Source: an uncultured Clostridia bacterium
Lineage (GTDB): Bacteria > Bacillota > Clostridia > Oscillospirales > Ruminococcaceae
Reading direction: 5' to 3'
NCBI GenBank assembly: GCA_944385925.1
Contig: CALWZE010000053.1
Span: 1-53,338 of the forward strand
DNA: 53,338 bases
Both the position numbers and the translations under genes were made by a program. Positions 18,542 to 28,161 of this stretch are shown piece by piece. Position 1 is the first letter of the stretch. Each line of letters begins with the position of its first letter. The notes under the pieces are model-generated. The model saw only the letters and a list, made by a program, of their open reading frames with translations, was not told where the DNA came from and ran no database searches.

Positions 18542-19630
18542 GTGATTCGCGTGTTGCATTGTGTTGTCGGAATGAATTATGGCGGTTATGAGACTTTGTT
18601 AATGAATATTTATCGATGTATTGACCGTTCCAAAATTCAGTTTGATTTCATGGCAAGCTTACCGGGAAAATATGATGAGGAAATACGCGGACTTGGGGGC
18701 GAGATTTACTATCTGCCATTCATCACAAAAGTCGGCCCTTTTCTATATAAAAAAAATGTCCTGAAATTTCTTCGAAATCACCCGGAATATCATATTGTCC
18801 ACAGCCACATGGACAAGTTTTCTGGCTTAATCATGGAGTGCGCAGCCAAAACCGGGGTGAAAATCAGAATTGCACACAGCCATAGTGTGAAAAACGAGGG
18901 CGGGTTGCTCTACCAGATTGTTAAAAATTATTACGGGCTAAAAATAAATCCGTTTGCTACGGATTTGTTCGCCTGTTCGAGACAAGCGGCGGAATGGCTT
19001 TTCAAAGAGCGGGCGAAAGAAGCGCAAATTGTTCATAATGGAGTCGACTTGGAAAGGTTTCATCCGGACGCTTTGTCCAGAAGAGAAATGCGGTTGAAAC
19101 TGGGGATTAATGACGACTTTGTAATAGGGCACGTCGGCCGATTTTGCGAACAAAAAAACCATTCATTTTTAATTGAGGCGTTTGAACAAATCGCGCGCAA
19201 AGAAGAAAAGGCAAAGCTGCTGCTGATTGGTTCGGGCGACCTGTCGGAATCAATTAAAAAAACAGTTCAATTAAAAGATTTGGTACAGCAAGTGGTTTTT
19301 TGCGGGGAGTCAGACCAGGTGGAATGCCTTTTACGCGCAATGGATGTTTTTGTTTTCCCATCCATATCGGAGGGATTGGGCCTCGCTTTAGTAGAAGCGC
19401 AGGCTTGCGGTGTACCCTGCGTTGCTTCCGAAGGAGTGCCAAAGCAGGCGGATGTCTCGGGAAAAGTGCGGTTTTTGTCTCTTGAGTCCGGGGCACAGAG
19501 ATGGTCTGATGAAATTTGTGCGCTGCGTGACGCAGCGGGGTTCGACTGTAAAAATGAAATTATTCAAAAAGGCTATGACATCAAGCAAACAGCTGAATGG
19601 CTGGAAAACTTTTATTTGAAGGCTTGGTAA
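18542..19630 (+). CDS. GT4-family glycosyltransferase (EpsF-like)
   Basis: A GT-B fold glycosyltransferase of about 362 residues. The N-terminal domain opens IRVLHCVVGMNYGGYETLLM, with the glycine-rich acceptor-side loop. The C-terminal GT4 domain shows IGHVGRFCEQKNH, LLLIGSGDL, VVFCGESDQV and VFVFPSISEGLGLALVEAQA, the last carrying the nucleotide-sugar-binding E-x7-E motif. It probably adds a hexose to the lipid-linked repeat unit on the cytoplasmic face. An ATG at 18527 is in frame, but GGAGG (18529-18533) overlaps it and lies 8 nt before a GTG at 18542, which gives the family's usual N-terminus. The next gene starts 1 nt after the stop. Confidence 0.88.
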   Translation: MIRVLHCVVGMNYGGYETLLMNIYRCIDRSKIQFDFMASLPGKYDEEIRGLGGEIYYLPFITKVGPFLYKKNVLKFLRNHPEYHIVHSHMDKFSGLIMECAAKTGVKIRIAHSHSVKNEGGLLYQIVKNYYGLKINPFATDLFACSRQAAEWLFKERAKEAQIVHNGVDLERFHPDALSRREMRLKLGINDDFVIGHVGRFCEQKNHSFLIEAFEQIARKEEKAKLLLIGSGDLSESIKKTVQLKDLVQQVVFCGESDQVECLLRAMDVFVFPSISEGLGLALVEAQACGVPCVASEGVPKQADVSGKVRFLSLESGAQRWSDEICALRDAAGFDCKNEIIQKGYDIKQTAEWLENFYLKAW

Positions 19631-19631
19631 G

Positions 19632-20885
19632 ATGAAGCTTCTTTTTATTTTGGATTATATCTACAGCGGTGAAAGCGCAAATATCCGCATTGCAAGGCAG
19701 ATCGCAAGCAGGCTTGGTCAAATGGGGCATGAGGTATGGTATTTATGCAATTGCCGCGAAAACCCCGCTGATTTGCCAGCTCAAAATACTCTGACTTTTT
19801 GCTGTGAATTGGACAAAAGAACCTATGAAGTGATTAATCAGTCTAGGGCAGATGGAAAATCTGCTGCGGGAACAGTGTGGGCGCTTTTGCGCGTTCCTGG
19901 CGCGGCGCTGAACCTGGTGTCACTTTTGCTGTTGAAAACTTCTTTGGCGCAAAGACCGATACAGAAAATAATTGAACAGGAACTTGAAAAGCGCCATTTT
20001 GACGCAGCAGTGGCGGTATCCTGTCCGCATTATTTGATGTTCGCACTGGCCGATAGCCGAGTCAATGCGAAAAAAATAGCATATATGCTCGACCCATACT
20101 GGTCGAACCGGACAATCCGATATATGGCGAGTCTTGAAAAGGAAAAGCGATTTTATAAAAAAATTGATCGGGCAATTATAACGGATCTGATGAAGCAGGA
20201 AAACGAAAAATCTTCGCTGAAAAAATTCCAGACAAAAATGAGCGTTCTTCCTTTTCCGGGAATTGAGAGTTTGCAGGCGAAATGCGCGGGTCTGCGGCAA
20301 GGTTGCGAGGATAAGAAGATGCTGCGTTGTTTATACATTGGAAATCTGTATGCCGGAATCCGCAGCCCGGAGTATATTTTTCAACTGGCACAGCGTCTGC
20401 CCGACAACATTCAATTTGTTTTTGTCGGCGGAGGAAAAGAGGGGTTTCCGGAGGGCTTTTTTGCGCATTACTCCAGCCTGCTTGCCGGTCGATTAATACT
20501 TTTGGATCCTGTATCCCCTATAGAGGCGGAAAGATTAAGAAACGAGGCGGATTTTCTAATCAACATTGGCAACAGCGTGCATAATCAGCTTCCAAGCAAA
20601 ATCTTTGAATATATCAGCAGCGGAAAACCGATTATAAATTTTTATAAAATAGACGATTGCCCTACCCTGAAATACTTTAACAAATATCCGCTTGCAATTA
20701 ATATAAGAGAGGGGAAGCCGCTTGCGGAAACCGTTCCCCAATTGGAGCGTTTTTTAACTGCATGTGCCGGAAAAAACGCGGATTTTAAACAAATTGAAAA
20801 ATTGTTCAAAGAAAATACGCTGGAATTTGTGAGCAAACAGTTCGAGCAAATCCTCCAACAGACAACGGGACGGAAAAATATATGA
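19632..20885 (+). CDS. Glycosyltransferase, GT-B type
   Basis: 417 residues with a GT-B layout. The N-terminal opening is LLFILDYIYSGESANIRIAR, and later come LYIGNLYAGIRSPEYIFQLA, FVFVGGGKEGF and QLPSKIFEYISSGKPIINFY, the usual C-terminal donor-binding features of GT4-like enzymes (SKIFEY-S-GKP). The donor and acceptor sugars cannot be read. It starts 1 nt after the previous stop, and its own stop overlaps the next start (ATGA). It keeps the locus's AT-richer composition compared with the housekeeping genes. Confidence 0.8.
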   Translation: MKLLFILDYIYSGESANIRIARQIASRLGQMGHEVWYLCNCRENPADLPAQNTLTFCCELDKRTYEVINQSRADGKSAAGTVWALLRVPGAALNLVSLLLLKTSLAQRPIQKIIEQELEKRHFDAAVAVSCPHYLMFALADSRVNAKKIAYMLDPYWSNRTIRYMASLEKEKRFYKKIDRAIITDLMKQENEKSSLKKFQTKMSVLPFPGIESLQAKCAGLRQGCEDKKMLRCLYIGNLYAGIRSPEYIFQLAQRLPDNIQFVFVGGGKEGFPEGFFAHYSSLLAGRLILLDPVSPIEAERLRNEADFLINIGNSVHNQLPSKIFEYISSGKPIINFYKIDDCPTLKYFNKYPLAINIREGKPLAETVPQLERFLTACAGKNADFKQIEKLFKENTLEFVSKQFEQILQQTTGRKNI

Positions 20886-22150
20886 AAATAGCGTGGTATG
20901 TGAATCTTCTGCTGCCGCCAGCTGCTCAGGCGTTCGGTCTTAAAACGCAAAATGGCGGCGGCTGGTTAACGGCACAGGCAGAGTGTCTGGCCGGAAACGA
21001 GCGTGTCGAGCTGACGGTAATCGCTCTTTCTGCGCAGATAAAACAGCGCAAAGAGGCGAAAATAAATGGAATCCAATATGTCGTTCTGCCGAAAATGAAC
21101 GCGAGGAAGAATTTACTACAGGAAGTTCTGCGGCTTCACGCCGATATGGTTCATGTTTTTGGCACGGAATACAGCTATAATACCAATTTGATTATGGATT
21201 GTGCACAAGCACGAATTCGCTGCGTGGCCTCTTTGCAGGGGGTTATGTATCAGTATGCGGAACACTATGACGATGGTCTGCCGGGCAGGTATTCCAAAAT
21301 CAACCCATTGGTCGGATTGATGAAAAAAGTATACTATGCCGATAGTATCGCGATGGGGAAAAAGGCTTTTTTTGTGCAGGGCGAGGAAGAAAAACGCGCG
21401 CTCAAAAGCCTGAAATACGTTATTGGGCGTACAGCGTGGGACAACAGCTGTGCGCTTGCTGTTAACCCGCAGATTCAGTATTTTCACGTGAATGAAAATT
21501 TGCGCGCGCCATTTTATGAAGCAGATCTGTGGAGCTACGAACGCTGTGTCCCCCACAGCCTTTTTGTAAGTCAGGCCTTTTACCCGATCAAGGGGTTTCA
21601 TCGAATGTTGGAAATAATGCCCCGTTTGATCGAGCGTTATCCGGATATACGGATTATGGTTGCCGGGAACAAGCCTTATGGATTCGGTGTTCCGTTCCTA
21701 GACCGGATAGTGGATTATTTTTTTGAGTATCAGAATTATATAAAAAAGAAAATTCGCAGGACCGGATTGCAGGAACACATTCAATGGGTAGGGTCGCTCG
21801 ACGCGATGGGAATGGTAAAGCAGTACCTTCGCTGCAACCTTTTTGTTTCCTGTTCAACGCTGGAAAACAGCCCGAATTCAGTCGGCGAGGCGATGATGCT
21901 CGGCGTGCCGGTAGTTGCTTCCCGCGTCGGGGGGACAGGAGATATCATGGCGGATAATCAGCAGGGGAAACTCTATGATTTCTGGGACCTGGAAGAAATG
22001 TTCCAGTCAATCTGCTTTATGCTGGACAACCCCAAGCGCGCGGAAGACCTGGGAGAAGCGGCAAGGAGCCGGGCAAGAAAAACGCATGACAGGGAGCAGA
22101 ATACTGCTGCGTTGTTGCTGGTTTATGAGAGGATAATGGCTGATGATTAA
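20882..22150 (+). CDS. GT4-family glycosyltransferase
   Basis: 422 residues, GT-B fold. It opens MKIAWYVNLLLPPAAQAFGL. The centre has HVFGTEYSYN, and the C-terminal half has SLFVSQAFYPIKGFHRMLE, IRIMVAGNKPYG, LFVSCSTLENSPNSVGEAMM and GVPVVASRVGGTGDI, the last two marking the nucleotide-sugar site of GT4 enzymes. The 4-nt ATGA overlap with the previous gene implies translational coupling. The sugar specificity is unknown. Confidence 0.88.
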   Translation: MKIAWYVNLLLPPAAQAFGLKTQNGGGWLTAQAECLAGNERVELTVIALSAQIKQRKEAKINGIQYVVLPKMNARKNLLQEVLRLHADMVHVFGTEYSYNTNLIMDCAQARIRCVASLQGVMYQYAEHYDDGLPGRYSKINPLVGLMKKVYYADSIAMGKKAFFVQGEEEKRALKSLKYVIGRTAWDNSCALAVNPQIQYFHVNENLRAPFYEADLWSYERCVPHSLFVSQAFYPIKGFHRMLEIMPRLIERYPDIRIMVAGNKPYGFGVPFLDRIVDYFFEYQNYIKKKIRRTGLQEHIQWVGSLDAMGMVKQYLRCNLFVSCSTLENSPNSVGEAMMLGVPVVASRVGGTGDIMADNQQGKLYDFWDLEEMFQSICFMLDNPKRAEDLGEAARSRARKTHDREQNTAALLLVYERIMADD

Positions 22151-22180
22151 TTTATTTAAAATCATTCGGGACTTTTTGCA

Positions 22181-22867
22181 ATGGCGCTCAATATTGCTAC
22201 AAGCGAAAACTATGTGCTATACTTGCGAAAGCAAGGCGTCAGAGTAGGAGACAATGTCACCATTTATGGCCGTGACAGAATTGTTATGGATCTGACGCGT
22301 CCATGGATGATCGAAATTGGAGACAATGTGGAGATCACGTCGGGCGCTGCAATTTTGACGCATGGTTATGATTGGTGTGTCCTGCACAGAAAATGCGGCG
22401 AAATATTGGGGTCGGCAGGCAAGGTGAAAATAGGAAACAATGTTTTTATTGGTTTGAACACGACCCTTCTTCCCGGAACAGAAATCGGCGACAATGTGAT
22501 TGTGGGCGCCGGAAGCGTGGTAAAAGGAAAGTTGGAGCCGGACAGCGTATATGCCGGGGTGCCAGCAAAAAAGATAATGACGCTTGAAGATTATGCGGAA
22601 AAGCGAAAAGCACTGCAAATCGAAGAGGCTACCGCTATGGTCTTGGAATATAAAAAGGTGTATGGAACTTGGCCGCCTGTCGAAGCGATGCATGAGCATT
22701 TCTGGCTTTTCAGCAATAAGCTGGAAGGCCTGAATCCTGTATTTTTGGATAAACTGGCGCTGCGCGGAAACTTTGAAGAATCTTCTGCGCGATTTATTGC
22801 GCATGAACCACCCTTTTCTGACTATCAGGATTTCCTTGCATATTGTGACCATAAGGTGGAGAAATGA
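22181..22867 (+). CDS. Hexapeptide-repeat acyltransferase (LbH), N-terminus probably frameshifted
   Basis: 228 residues with a left-handed beta-helix. Hexapeptide turns include VRVGDNVTI, IEIGDNVEI, VKIGNNVFIG, TEIGDNVIVGAGSVV and DSVYAGVPAKKI, with a catalytic-type His in ILTHGYDW. Such enzymes acetylate sugars of surface polysaccharides using acetyl-CoA. The ATG at 22181 has only a weak ribosome binding site. A better start is the ATG at 22143, which overlaps the previous gene and has AGAGG upstream. It reads INLFKIIRDF, then runs out of frame at a T5 tract (22173-22177). One extra T would join it to ALNIATSENYVLYLRKQG. The extra 80 residues after the beta-helix (about 145-228) are not part of the fold I recognise. 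Confidence 0.82.
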   Translation: MALNIATSENYVLYLRKQGVRVGDNVTIYGRDRIVMDLTRPWMIEIGDNVEITSGAAILTHGYDWCVLHRKCGEILGSAGKVKIGNNVFIGLNTTLLPGTEIGDNVIVGAGSVVKGKLEPDSVYAGVPAKKIMTLEDYAEKRKALQIEEATAMVLEYKKVYGTWPPVEAMHEHFWLFSNKLEGLNPVFLDKLALRGNFEESSARFIAHEPPFSDYQDFLAYCDHKVEK

Positions 22868-24002
22868 AAGTAGCTTTTTTTTTCAAACTTTCTAAACCCG
22901 CATCAGCTGGGTTTTTGTATGGAAATGCGGAAGATTCTGGGCGAAAACTTTACCTTTATCGCGACCGAGCCGTTCGCTGCTCAAAAGGTTACGGCCGGTT
23001 TTACAGATATTAATTGCCAATATGATTTTTGCCTTCCGAGCTATCTGAACAGTCAAAACGAAGAACAGGCGCTGGAGCTATGCAATTCAAGCGATGTAAT
23101 GATAATCGGCTCCGCGCCGGAATCTTATTTTAGAAAGCGCATGCGCACCGGAAAACTGACGTTCCGCTACAGTGAACGGGCTTTCAAGCCGCGATTTAAC
23201 AGCAAGTTCAATCCCATAGTGCTTGCCTGCATGTGGAAGGGAAATACAATCTATAATCGCAACCCCCTGTATATGCTGTGTGCCAGCGCCTATACGGCAT
23301 CAGACTACGCATTTGTGGGGGCATATAAAAACAAAGCTTTTAAATGGGGGTATTTTCCCACAGGAAGCACAAAACTTCAGGATGAATTGTCCGAAATAAA
23401 AAATCAGCATGAAACACCGGAAATACTGTGGGCAGGCCGAATGCTTGATTGGAAAAGACCTGAACTGGCCGTCGAGACAGCGGTGTGGCTTAAAAACAAA
23501 GGGATAGACTTCCGTCTGACAATGGTTGGCGACGGACCGCAAAAACAACTGCTTGAACAACTGAGGAACAAATACGGATTGCAGGGAAAAGTTCGCCTGC
23601 TTTCTTCCGTGCCAAACTAAGAGATTATTCAGATGATGGAACGCTCGGACCTCTTCTTAGCTACCAGCGACAGCAATGAAGGATGGGGGGGCGGTTGTCA
23701 ATGAGGCGATGAGCGCCGGCTGCGCTGTGGTGGCATCCGAGGAGATGGGGAGCGTTCCGTTTCTAATCAAAGACGGACAAAATGGATTTTCTTTCCGAAA
23801 AACGGGCGAGTTGCTTGAAAAAACCGAGACCCTGATTAAAAACACTGAACTGTGTGCTCAGATACAACGAGAAGCAAAGACTACGATTGAGGAGGTCTGG
23901 AACCCTCATGTTGCGGCCGCCCATCTTGTTGCGTTATGTGAGGAATTATTGCTTGGCAAGCCAGTTGATGAACGACGGTCCGGACCATGCGAAAAAATCT
24001 GA
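22864..24002 (+). pseudogene. GT4-family glycosyltransferase, disrupted at three places
   Basis: One glycosyltransferase split into three open pieces. It starts at the ATG 22864 (ATGA overlap with the previous stop). The T9 tract at 22875-22883 shifts the frame; with eight T the reading is KVAFFSNFLNPHQLGFCMEM, which then joins the open piece beginning RKILGENFTFIATEPF. The second break is a TAA at 23618-23620, after RLLSSVPN and before EIIQMMERSDLFLATS, where an ordinary codon is expected. The third is a G7 tract at 23685-23691; with six G the frame continues NEGWG-AVVNEAMSAGCAVVASE. The repaired protein would be about 378 residues with normal GT4 motifs. As written it cannot be made whole. 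Confidence 0.88.
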
Positions 24003-24017
24003 AAAGGGGAAAAGGGA

Positions 24018-25043
24018 ATGCCCAAATTATCGGTAATCGTACCGGTTTATAATACGTCGAAATATCTGGATCGCTGTATTAGCAGCATCCTCAGCCAGTC
24101 CTTTCAGAATATCGAGCTGATCTTGGTCGATGATGGCAGCACAGACGGCAGCGGAGCGCTTTGCGACGAGTGGAAAAAGCAAGACCTGAGGGTAAGGGTA
24201 ATTCACCAGGCTAACAGCGGTGTGTCCGCTGCAAGAAATGCCGGCATTCGCGCGGCTGAAGGTGAATATCTTGCGTTCGTGGATAGCGACGATGCAGTTG
24301 GAGCGGAGTGGCTGGAAACGGTCGTGCAGAAAATTGGAAATAAAAAGTGTGATATAATTTCGTTCGGTTTATTTCAAATAGTAGGTGGAAAAGTTATTCG
24401 GACGCAGGTTATGGAAGATTTTTATGCGCCGGACAGGAAAAGCCTGCTGCCCCGCCTCGCTGTTTACTATGAGCGCTTATTTGGCTCATGCTGTATGAAA
24501 ATATACCGCACAAACTTTGTGCGGAAAAACAAACTTTATTTCGATGAAAGTCTGCAGATCAATGAAGATGCCTTTTTCGACTATGCAGCTCTTCCGCTTG
24601 CCGAAGGCTTTCTGAATGTTGGACGACCGTTTTATCAATATTATTACTATAAATCTTCCTCTTCGAACAGGGGACGTAAGGACATTTTGCGAACATTTGA
24701 GCGCAGAAGCAAGGCGCATGCCGAATTCCTGGCAGTGATGCAGGCAACCAGGAGCGGGTTGCCTTCTGCTGAAGAAGTGCTGGAAACAGGAGTACATGCA
24801 CAGTACTTGCAGGCTGTTTCGGTAAGCAGCAAGTTTTCCTATTGTGATCGCCTTGAGATCCTGCGTGAAATCTTTGCACAGAAGAAATACCGAACCATGC
24901 TGAAAAACAAGTTGAAACAGGAAAAAACAACGCCTGAAACAATTGTGGGACTATTTTTAGTAACACTAAATTGCCCGGCGATGCTGGCATTTGCCAGTTC
25001 GCTGAAACACCGAATTACAGAAAGATCAGGAAGAAATGATTAG
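24018..25043 (+). CDS. GT2-family glycosyltransferase
   Basis: 341 residues, GT-A fold. The N-terminal 110 residues carry LSVIVPVYNTSKYLDRCISS, LILVDDGSTDGSG (nucleotide binding), SGVSAARNAGI and AFVDSDDAVG, the DxD-type metal site. QINEDAFFDYA around residues 181-191 supplies the catalytic ED. It would transfer a sugar from a UDP/GDP donor with inversion. It lies 15 nt after the disrupted GT4 gene and overlaps the next gene by 8 nt. Confidence 0.92.
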   Translation: MPKLSVIVPVYNTSKYLDRCISSILSQSFQNIELILVDDGSTDGSGALCDEWKKQDLRVRVIHQANSGVSAARNAGIRAAEGEYLAFVDSDDAVGAEWLETVVQKIGNKKCDIISFGLFQIVGGKVIRTQVMEDFYAPDRKSLLPRLAVYYERLFGSCCMKIYRTNFVRKNKLYFDESLQINEDAFFDYAALPLAEGFLNVGRPFYQYYYYKSSSSNRGRKDILRTFERRSKAHAEFLAVMQATRSGLPSAEEVLETGVHAQYLQAVSVSSKFSYCDRLEILREIFAQKKYRTMLKNKLKQEKTTPETIVGLFLVTLNCPAMLAFASSLKHRITERSGRND

Positions 25044-25998
25044 TGTTATTGTTCCGGTATATAGGACCGAAAAATACCTTGAGACATGCATAAAGAGCGT
25101 ACTGGCGCAGGACTTTTCAGAATATGAACTTATTCTGGTTGATGATGGCAGCCCGGACAGTTGTCCGCAGATTTGCGAGCGCTATGCTGCATCAAATCCC
25201 AAAATCAAGGTCATTCATAAAGAAAACGGCGGGCTGTCGGACGCGCGCAACGCCGGCTTGAAAAGCGCAAGAGGCGATTATATTTTTTTCCTGGATGCAG
25301 ATGACGCCATATTGCCGAATACCTTTTCTCTGGTTATGGATGCGATAAAGAAAGAAAAGGCGGACATGGTGATCTTCCAGCTGGTTCGCTGTGATGACAA
25401 GCTGCATCCATCCGGTGAGGAGCTTCCCTGTTTGCAGAAGGGAACCTACAGCGCGCGGGAAATGCTCGGTTGTTTTGAAAAAAACATACCGGCGCTGGTA
25501 ACTGCCTGTTCAAAACTATACAGAAAAGAACTGTTTGACAAGCTGTATTTTCCATGCGGAAAGATACATGAAGATGAATTGATCTGTCATTTCCTCATTG
25601 AGCGGTGCAGGCGAATATGTGTGCTGGACGAAAAGCTGTATTTATACCGGGATACGCCGGCAAGCATAATGAACAGCCTGTCGCCGATGAAACATTCGGA
25701 CGTGCTTTGGGCGTATCGGGACCGCATAGAGATATTGGAACGATTTGGTTTAACTAACGCGAAATACAACCAGATGATAAACTTCTGGAATGTGTTTAAA
25801 GGGTGTTATCCGGTTTTGCTGCGTGCAGATGCGCAGAGCAAAAAACGCGCCTTAGAGGTTAAAGCGCTTTTTTTGTCGCAGTATGGCGAACTTAAAAGGT
25901 GTCCCTGGCTTGGACAGTGCGAGAAAATAAAAATGATGCTGTTGAAGTACCTGCCCGGGTTGTATTCCGGACTGTATGCGTTGGTATTCAACAAATAA
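25036..25998 (+). CDS. GT2-family glycosyltransferase
   Basis: 320 residues. It opens ISVIVPVYRTEKYLETC, then LILVDDGSPDSCPQIC, NGGLSDARNAGLKSA and FFLDADDAI, the GT2 donor and metal-binding set. The catalytic region HEDELICHFLIERC is near residue 180. The start overlaps the preceding GT2 gene by 8 nt, so translation is likely coupled. It is followed by about 150 nt without a convincing gene before the next GT2. Confidence 0.92.
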   Translation: MISVIVPVYRTEKYLETCIKSVLAQDFSEYELILVDDGSPDSCPQICERYAASNPKIKVIHKENGGLSDARNAGLKSARGDYIFFLDADDAILPNTFSLVMDAIKKEKADMVIFQLVRCDDKLHPSGEELPCLQKGTYSAREMLGCFEKNIPALVTACSKLYRKELFDKLYFPCGKIHEDELICHFLIERCRRICVLDEKLYLYRDTPASIMNSLSPMKHSDVLWAYRDRIEILERFGLTNAKYNQMINFWNVFKGCYPVLLRADAQSKKRALEVKALFLSQYGELKRCPWLGQCEKIKMMLLKYLPGLYSGLYALVFNK

Positions 25999-26155
25999 AC
26001 GGTAAAGCGGATAAAGGCGGACGAGGCTGTAAAGTGTTTGTGCTGCAACGAATAAAACAGGCAGGACAGATTTCACGCAAGTATTTCAGCAAGTTAAAGC
26101 CTTGATCTTTCCACCATCATCAGCGGGAAAAGTGAGCAGAGTGATGCAGGGGAAT

Positions 26156-27178
26156 ATGTCAAAAGAAGATAAGGTGAAACAGCAGAACGGTCAGGAAAAA
26201 GAGCTGTTGTCAGTCATTGTTCCGGTTTATAATGCGCGCCCTTATCTGGAACGATGTGTAAAAAGTATTGAAAAGCAGAGCTATAGTCCGGTCGAAGTGA
26301 TTTTGGTTGACGATGGCAGCCGAGATGGAAGCTTGGAATTGTGCACATTGTTAGCGGAAAAATATGGAAATATCCGGGTTTTCAGCAAGCAGAATGGCGG
26401 CGCCGCATCGGCACGCAACATGGGAATGAAATATGCAGCTGGCAGTTTCATAGCGTTTGTTGATGCGGATGATTATGTTGAACCGGAAATGTATTCCGAA
26501 ATGCTGCAGTGCCTTGTTCAAAACCGGGCGCAGATTGCTTGCTGCGGAAAAGTCCGCCATTTGCCGGACGGCGCGCAAAGACAGGATTGCGTGTTGGATC
26601 AGCCTGCGTGCTTTTCCCAAACGGAAGCTTTGCGCAGATTTTTTTCCGCAGATGGTCTGGAAGAGTCTGTATGTGACAAGGTGTTCAGTGCATCCGTTAT
26701 AAAAGATGTCAGATTCCGAGAAGGAAGTGTCTGCGAAGACATTCTATTTGCCTATGAGTCTCTGCTGCGTGCACAGCGGGTATGCCATGTCGGACAAGCC
26801 GCATATTATCACTATTGCTGCAATAATCAGCATAGTGCATCCACCGGCCTTTTTTCAGAGCAGTCACGCGCACAGCTGGAATATCCGCGCGAGCTGTATT
26901 TTCGAATAAAAAAGGACAAACCGGAGCTGATTTCTGACGCCCGGAGATATTACCTTTTGAGATTGCTGGACTGTTATGTGCAGATCGTACTGTGGCCGGA
27001 CAGCGTTGAGCAGGGTTTGCGCCGAGGGACAACAAAAGAATACTATCGGAATTTCTGGAAACTTCTGATTGACAAAAAGGTCTCATCGGAGCGGAAGATA
27101 ACGGCTTTGGTATACGCTTTCCACCTGCAGAAAGCCGCGGCCTGGATTGGAAAAAGAGTAAGAAGTAAGAGAAAATGA
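26156..27178 (+). CDS. GT2-family glycosyltransferase
   Basis: About 340 residues from the ATG at 26156. The open frame reaches 26102, and another in-frame ATG lies at 26144. GGGG sits close before 26156; no start has an ideal ribosome binding site. GT2 motifs: LSVIVPVYNARPYLERCVKS, VILVDDGSRDGSLELC, GGAASARNMGMKYA, AFVDADDYV and, near residue 200, VCEDILFAYESL. A third GT2 in a row fits a repeat unit of several sugars. The stop overlaps the next start (ATGA). Confidence 0.9.
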   Translation: MSKEDKVKQQNGQEKELLSVIVPVYNARPYLERCVKSIEKQSYSPVEVILVDDGSRDGSLELCTLLAEKYGNIRVFSKQNGGAASARNMGMKYAAGSFIAFVDADDYVEPEMYSEMLQCLVQNRAQIACCGKVRHLPDGAQRQDCVLDQPACFSQTEALRRFFSADGLEESVCDKVFSASVIKDVRFREGSVCEDILFAYESLLRAQRVCHVGQAAYYHYCCNNQHSASTGLFSEQSRAQLEYPRELYFRIKKDKPELISDARRYYLLRLLDCYVQIVLWPDSVEQGLRRGTTKEYYRNFWKLLIDKKVSSERKITALVYAFHLQKAAAWIGKRVRSKRK

Positions 27179-28161
27179 AAAAGATTAATTTTGTGGGTTA
27201 TTATCCCGGCTTTAAGCCGGAACTCAGCAGAGAATATCAAGTCCTGTGCCGCCATTATGATGTAGCAATTTGTGATGACCCGGATTATGTGTTTTTCAGC
27301 AGCTTCGGCAAACCGTATGAGTATCTAAATTACGATTGTATACGGATATTTTACACTGCGGAAAATTATGCGCCGAACTTTAATACGGCGGATTATGCGA
27401 TTGGCTTTAATCTCCTCCAGGCACAGGATCGATATTTTCGGTACCCCGTCAGTTTATATACGCCATATATACGTCAGGCAAGCGAAAAACATCTCCACGT
27501 AGATGAGGCAGAATACCGCCAACGGCCACATTTTTGCAATTTTATTTATGGAAATGCAAAAGGACAGCCGCAGCGTGCAGAATTGTTTCATCGCCTTAAT
27601 GAATATAAGCGGGTCGAGTCGGCAGGGACCATGCTGAATAATCAGCCGGACGGATGGCATGCTGCAAGCATTGAGCAGAAGCTGGATTTTCAACGCAGAT
27701 GTAAATTTTCAATTGCAGTTGACAGTGTACAATTGGCTGGATTTTCCACTGAAAAAATAACTCACGCATTTGCTTCAGGAACAGTTCCGATCTATCTCGG
27801 GGATCCTTTGATCGGAAATGAGTTTAACGAAAAGGCATTTATAAACGGAAACCGCCTGGGATCAGTCGATGAAATCGTTCGCAAAGTAATCGAGATAGAC
27901 CAGAACGACGAGGCATATTTCAATATGCTGCGGGAGCCGATTTTCTGTTCTGCGGATTTCCTGGACGACTTTGAAAAAAAACATGAGAGCTTTATATTAA
28001 ATATTTTTGAGCAGGAATATCAAAAGGCGTTCCGAAGAAGCAGAGACTTTTTTGGCCTGTACGACGAAGGACATCTGAAGACCGTGAATCGCATCGCGGG
28101 ATCAAAATTTTTAAGCACTGTTCTGGGAGCTTATAATCGCTTGGAAAGAAAAAATGATTAA
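27175..28161 (+). CDS. GT10-family (alpha-1,3/1,4-fucosyltransferase-like) glycosyltransferase
   Basis: 328 residues. The C-terminal GDP-fucose-binding block of GT10 is clear: FSTEKITHAFASGTVPIYLG, followed by DPLI, around residues 193-216. The family consensus is Y-TEK---A---G-VPIYWG. Before it, RCKFSIAVDSVQLAGF matches the YKF-laFEN region, though less closely. GT10 enzymes move L-fucose from GDP-fucose to GlcNAc or glucose residues, making Lewis-type structures. No GDP-fucose synthesis genes (gmd, fcl, fkp) lie in the window, so the donor must come from elsewhere. It overlaps both neighbours by 4-8 nt. Confidence 0.83.
   Translation: MKKINFVGYYPGFKPELSREYQVLCRHYDVAICDDPDYVFFSSFGKPYEYLNYDCIRIFYTAENYAPNFNTADYAIGFNLLQAQDRYFRYPVSLYTPYIRQASEKHLHVDEAEYRQRPHFCNFIYGNAKGQPQRAELFHRLNEYKRVESAGTMLNNQPDGWHAASIEQKLDFQRRCKFSIAVDSVQLAGFSTEKITHAFASGTVPIYLGDPLIGNEFNEKAFINGNRLGSVDEIVRKVIEIDQNDEAYFNMLREPIFCSADFLDDFEKKHESFILNIFEQEYQKAFRRSRDFFGLYDEGHLKTVNRIAGSKFLSTVLGAYNRLERKND

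Noticed and set aside
25999..26155. Extra small gene between two GT2 genes
   Set aside because: Frames covering 25899-26105 and the start of 26102 have no good ribosome binding site and no recognisable product; I treat the stretch as intergenic.
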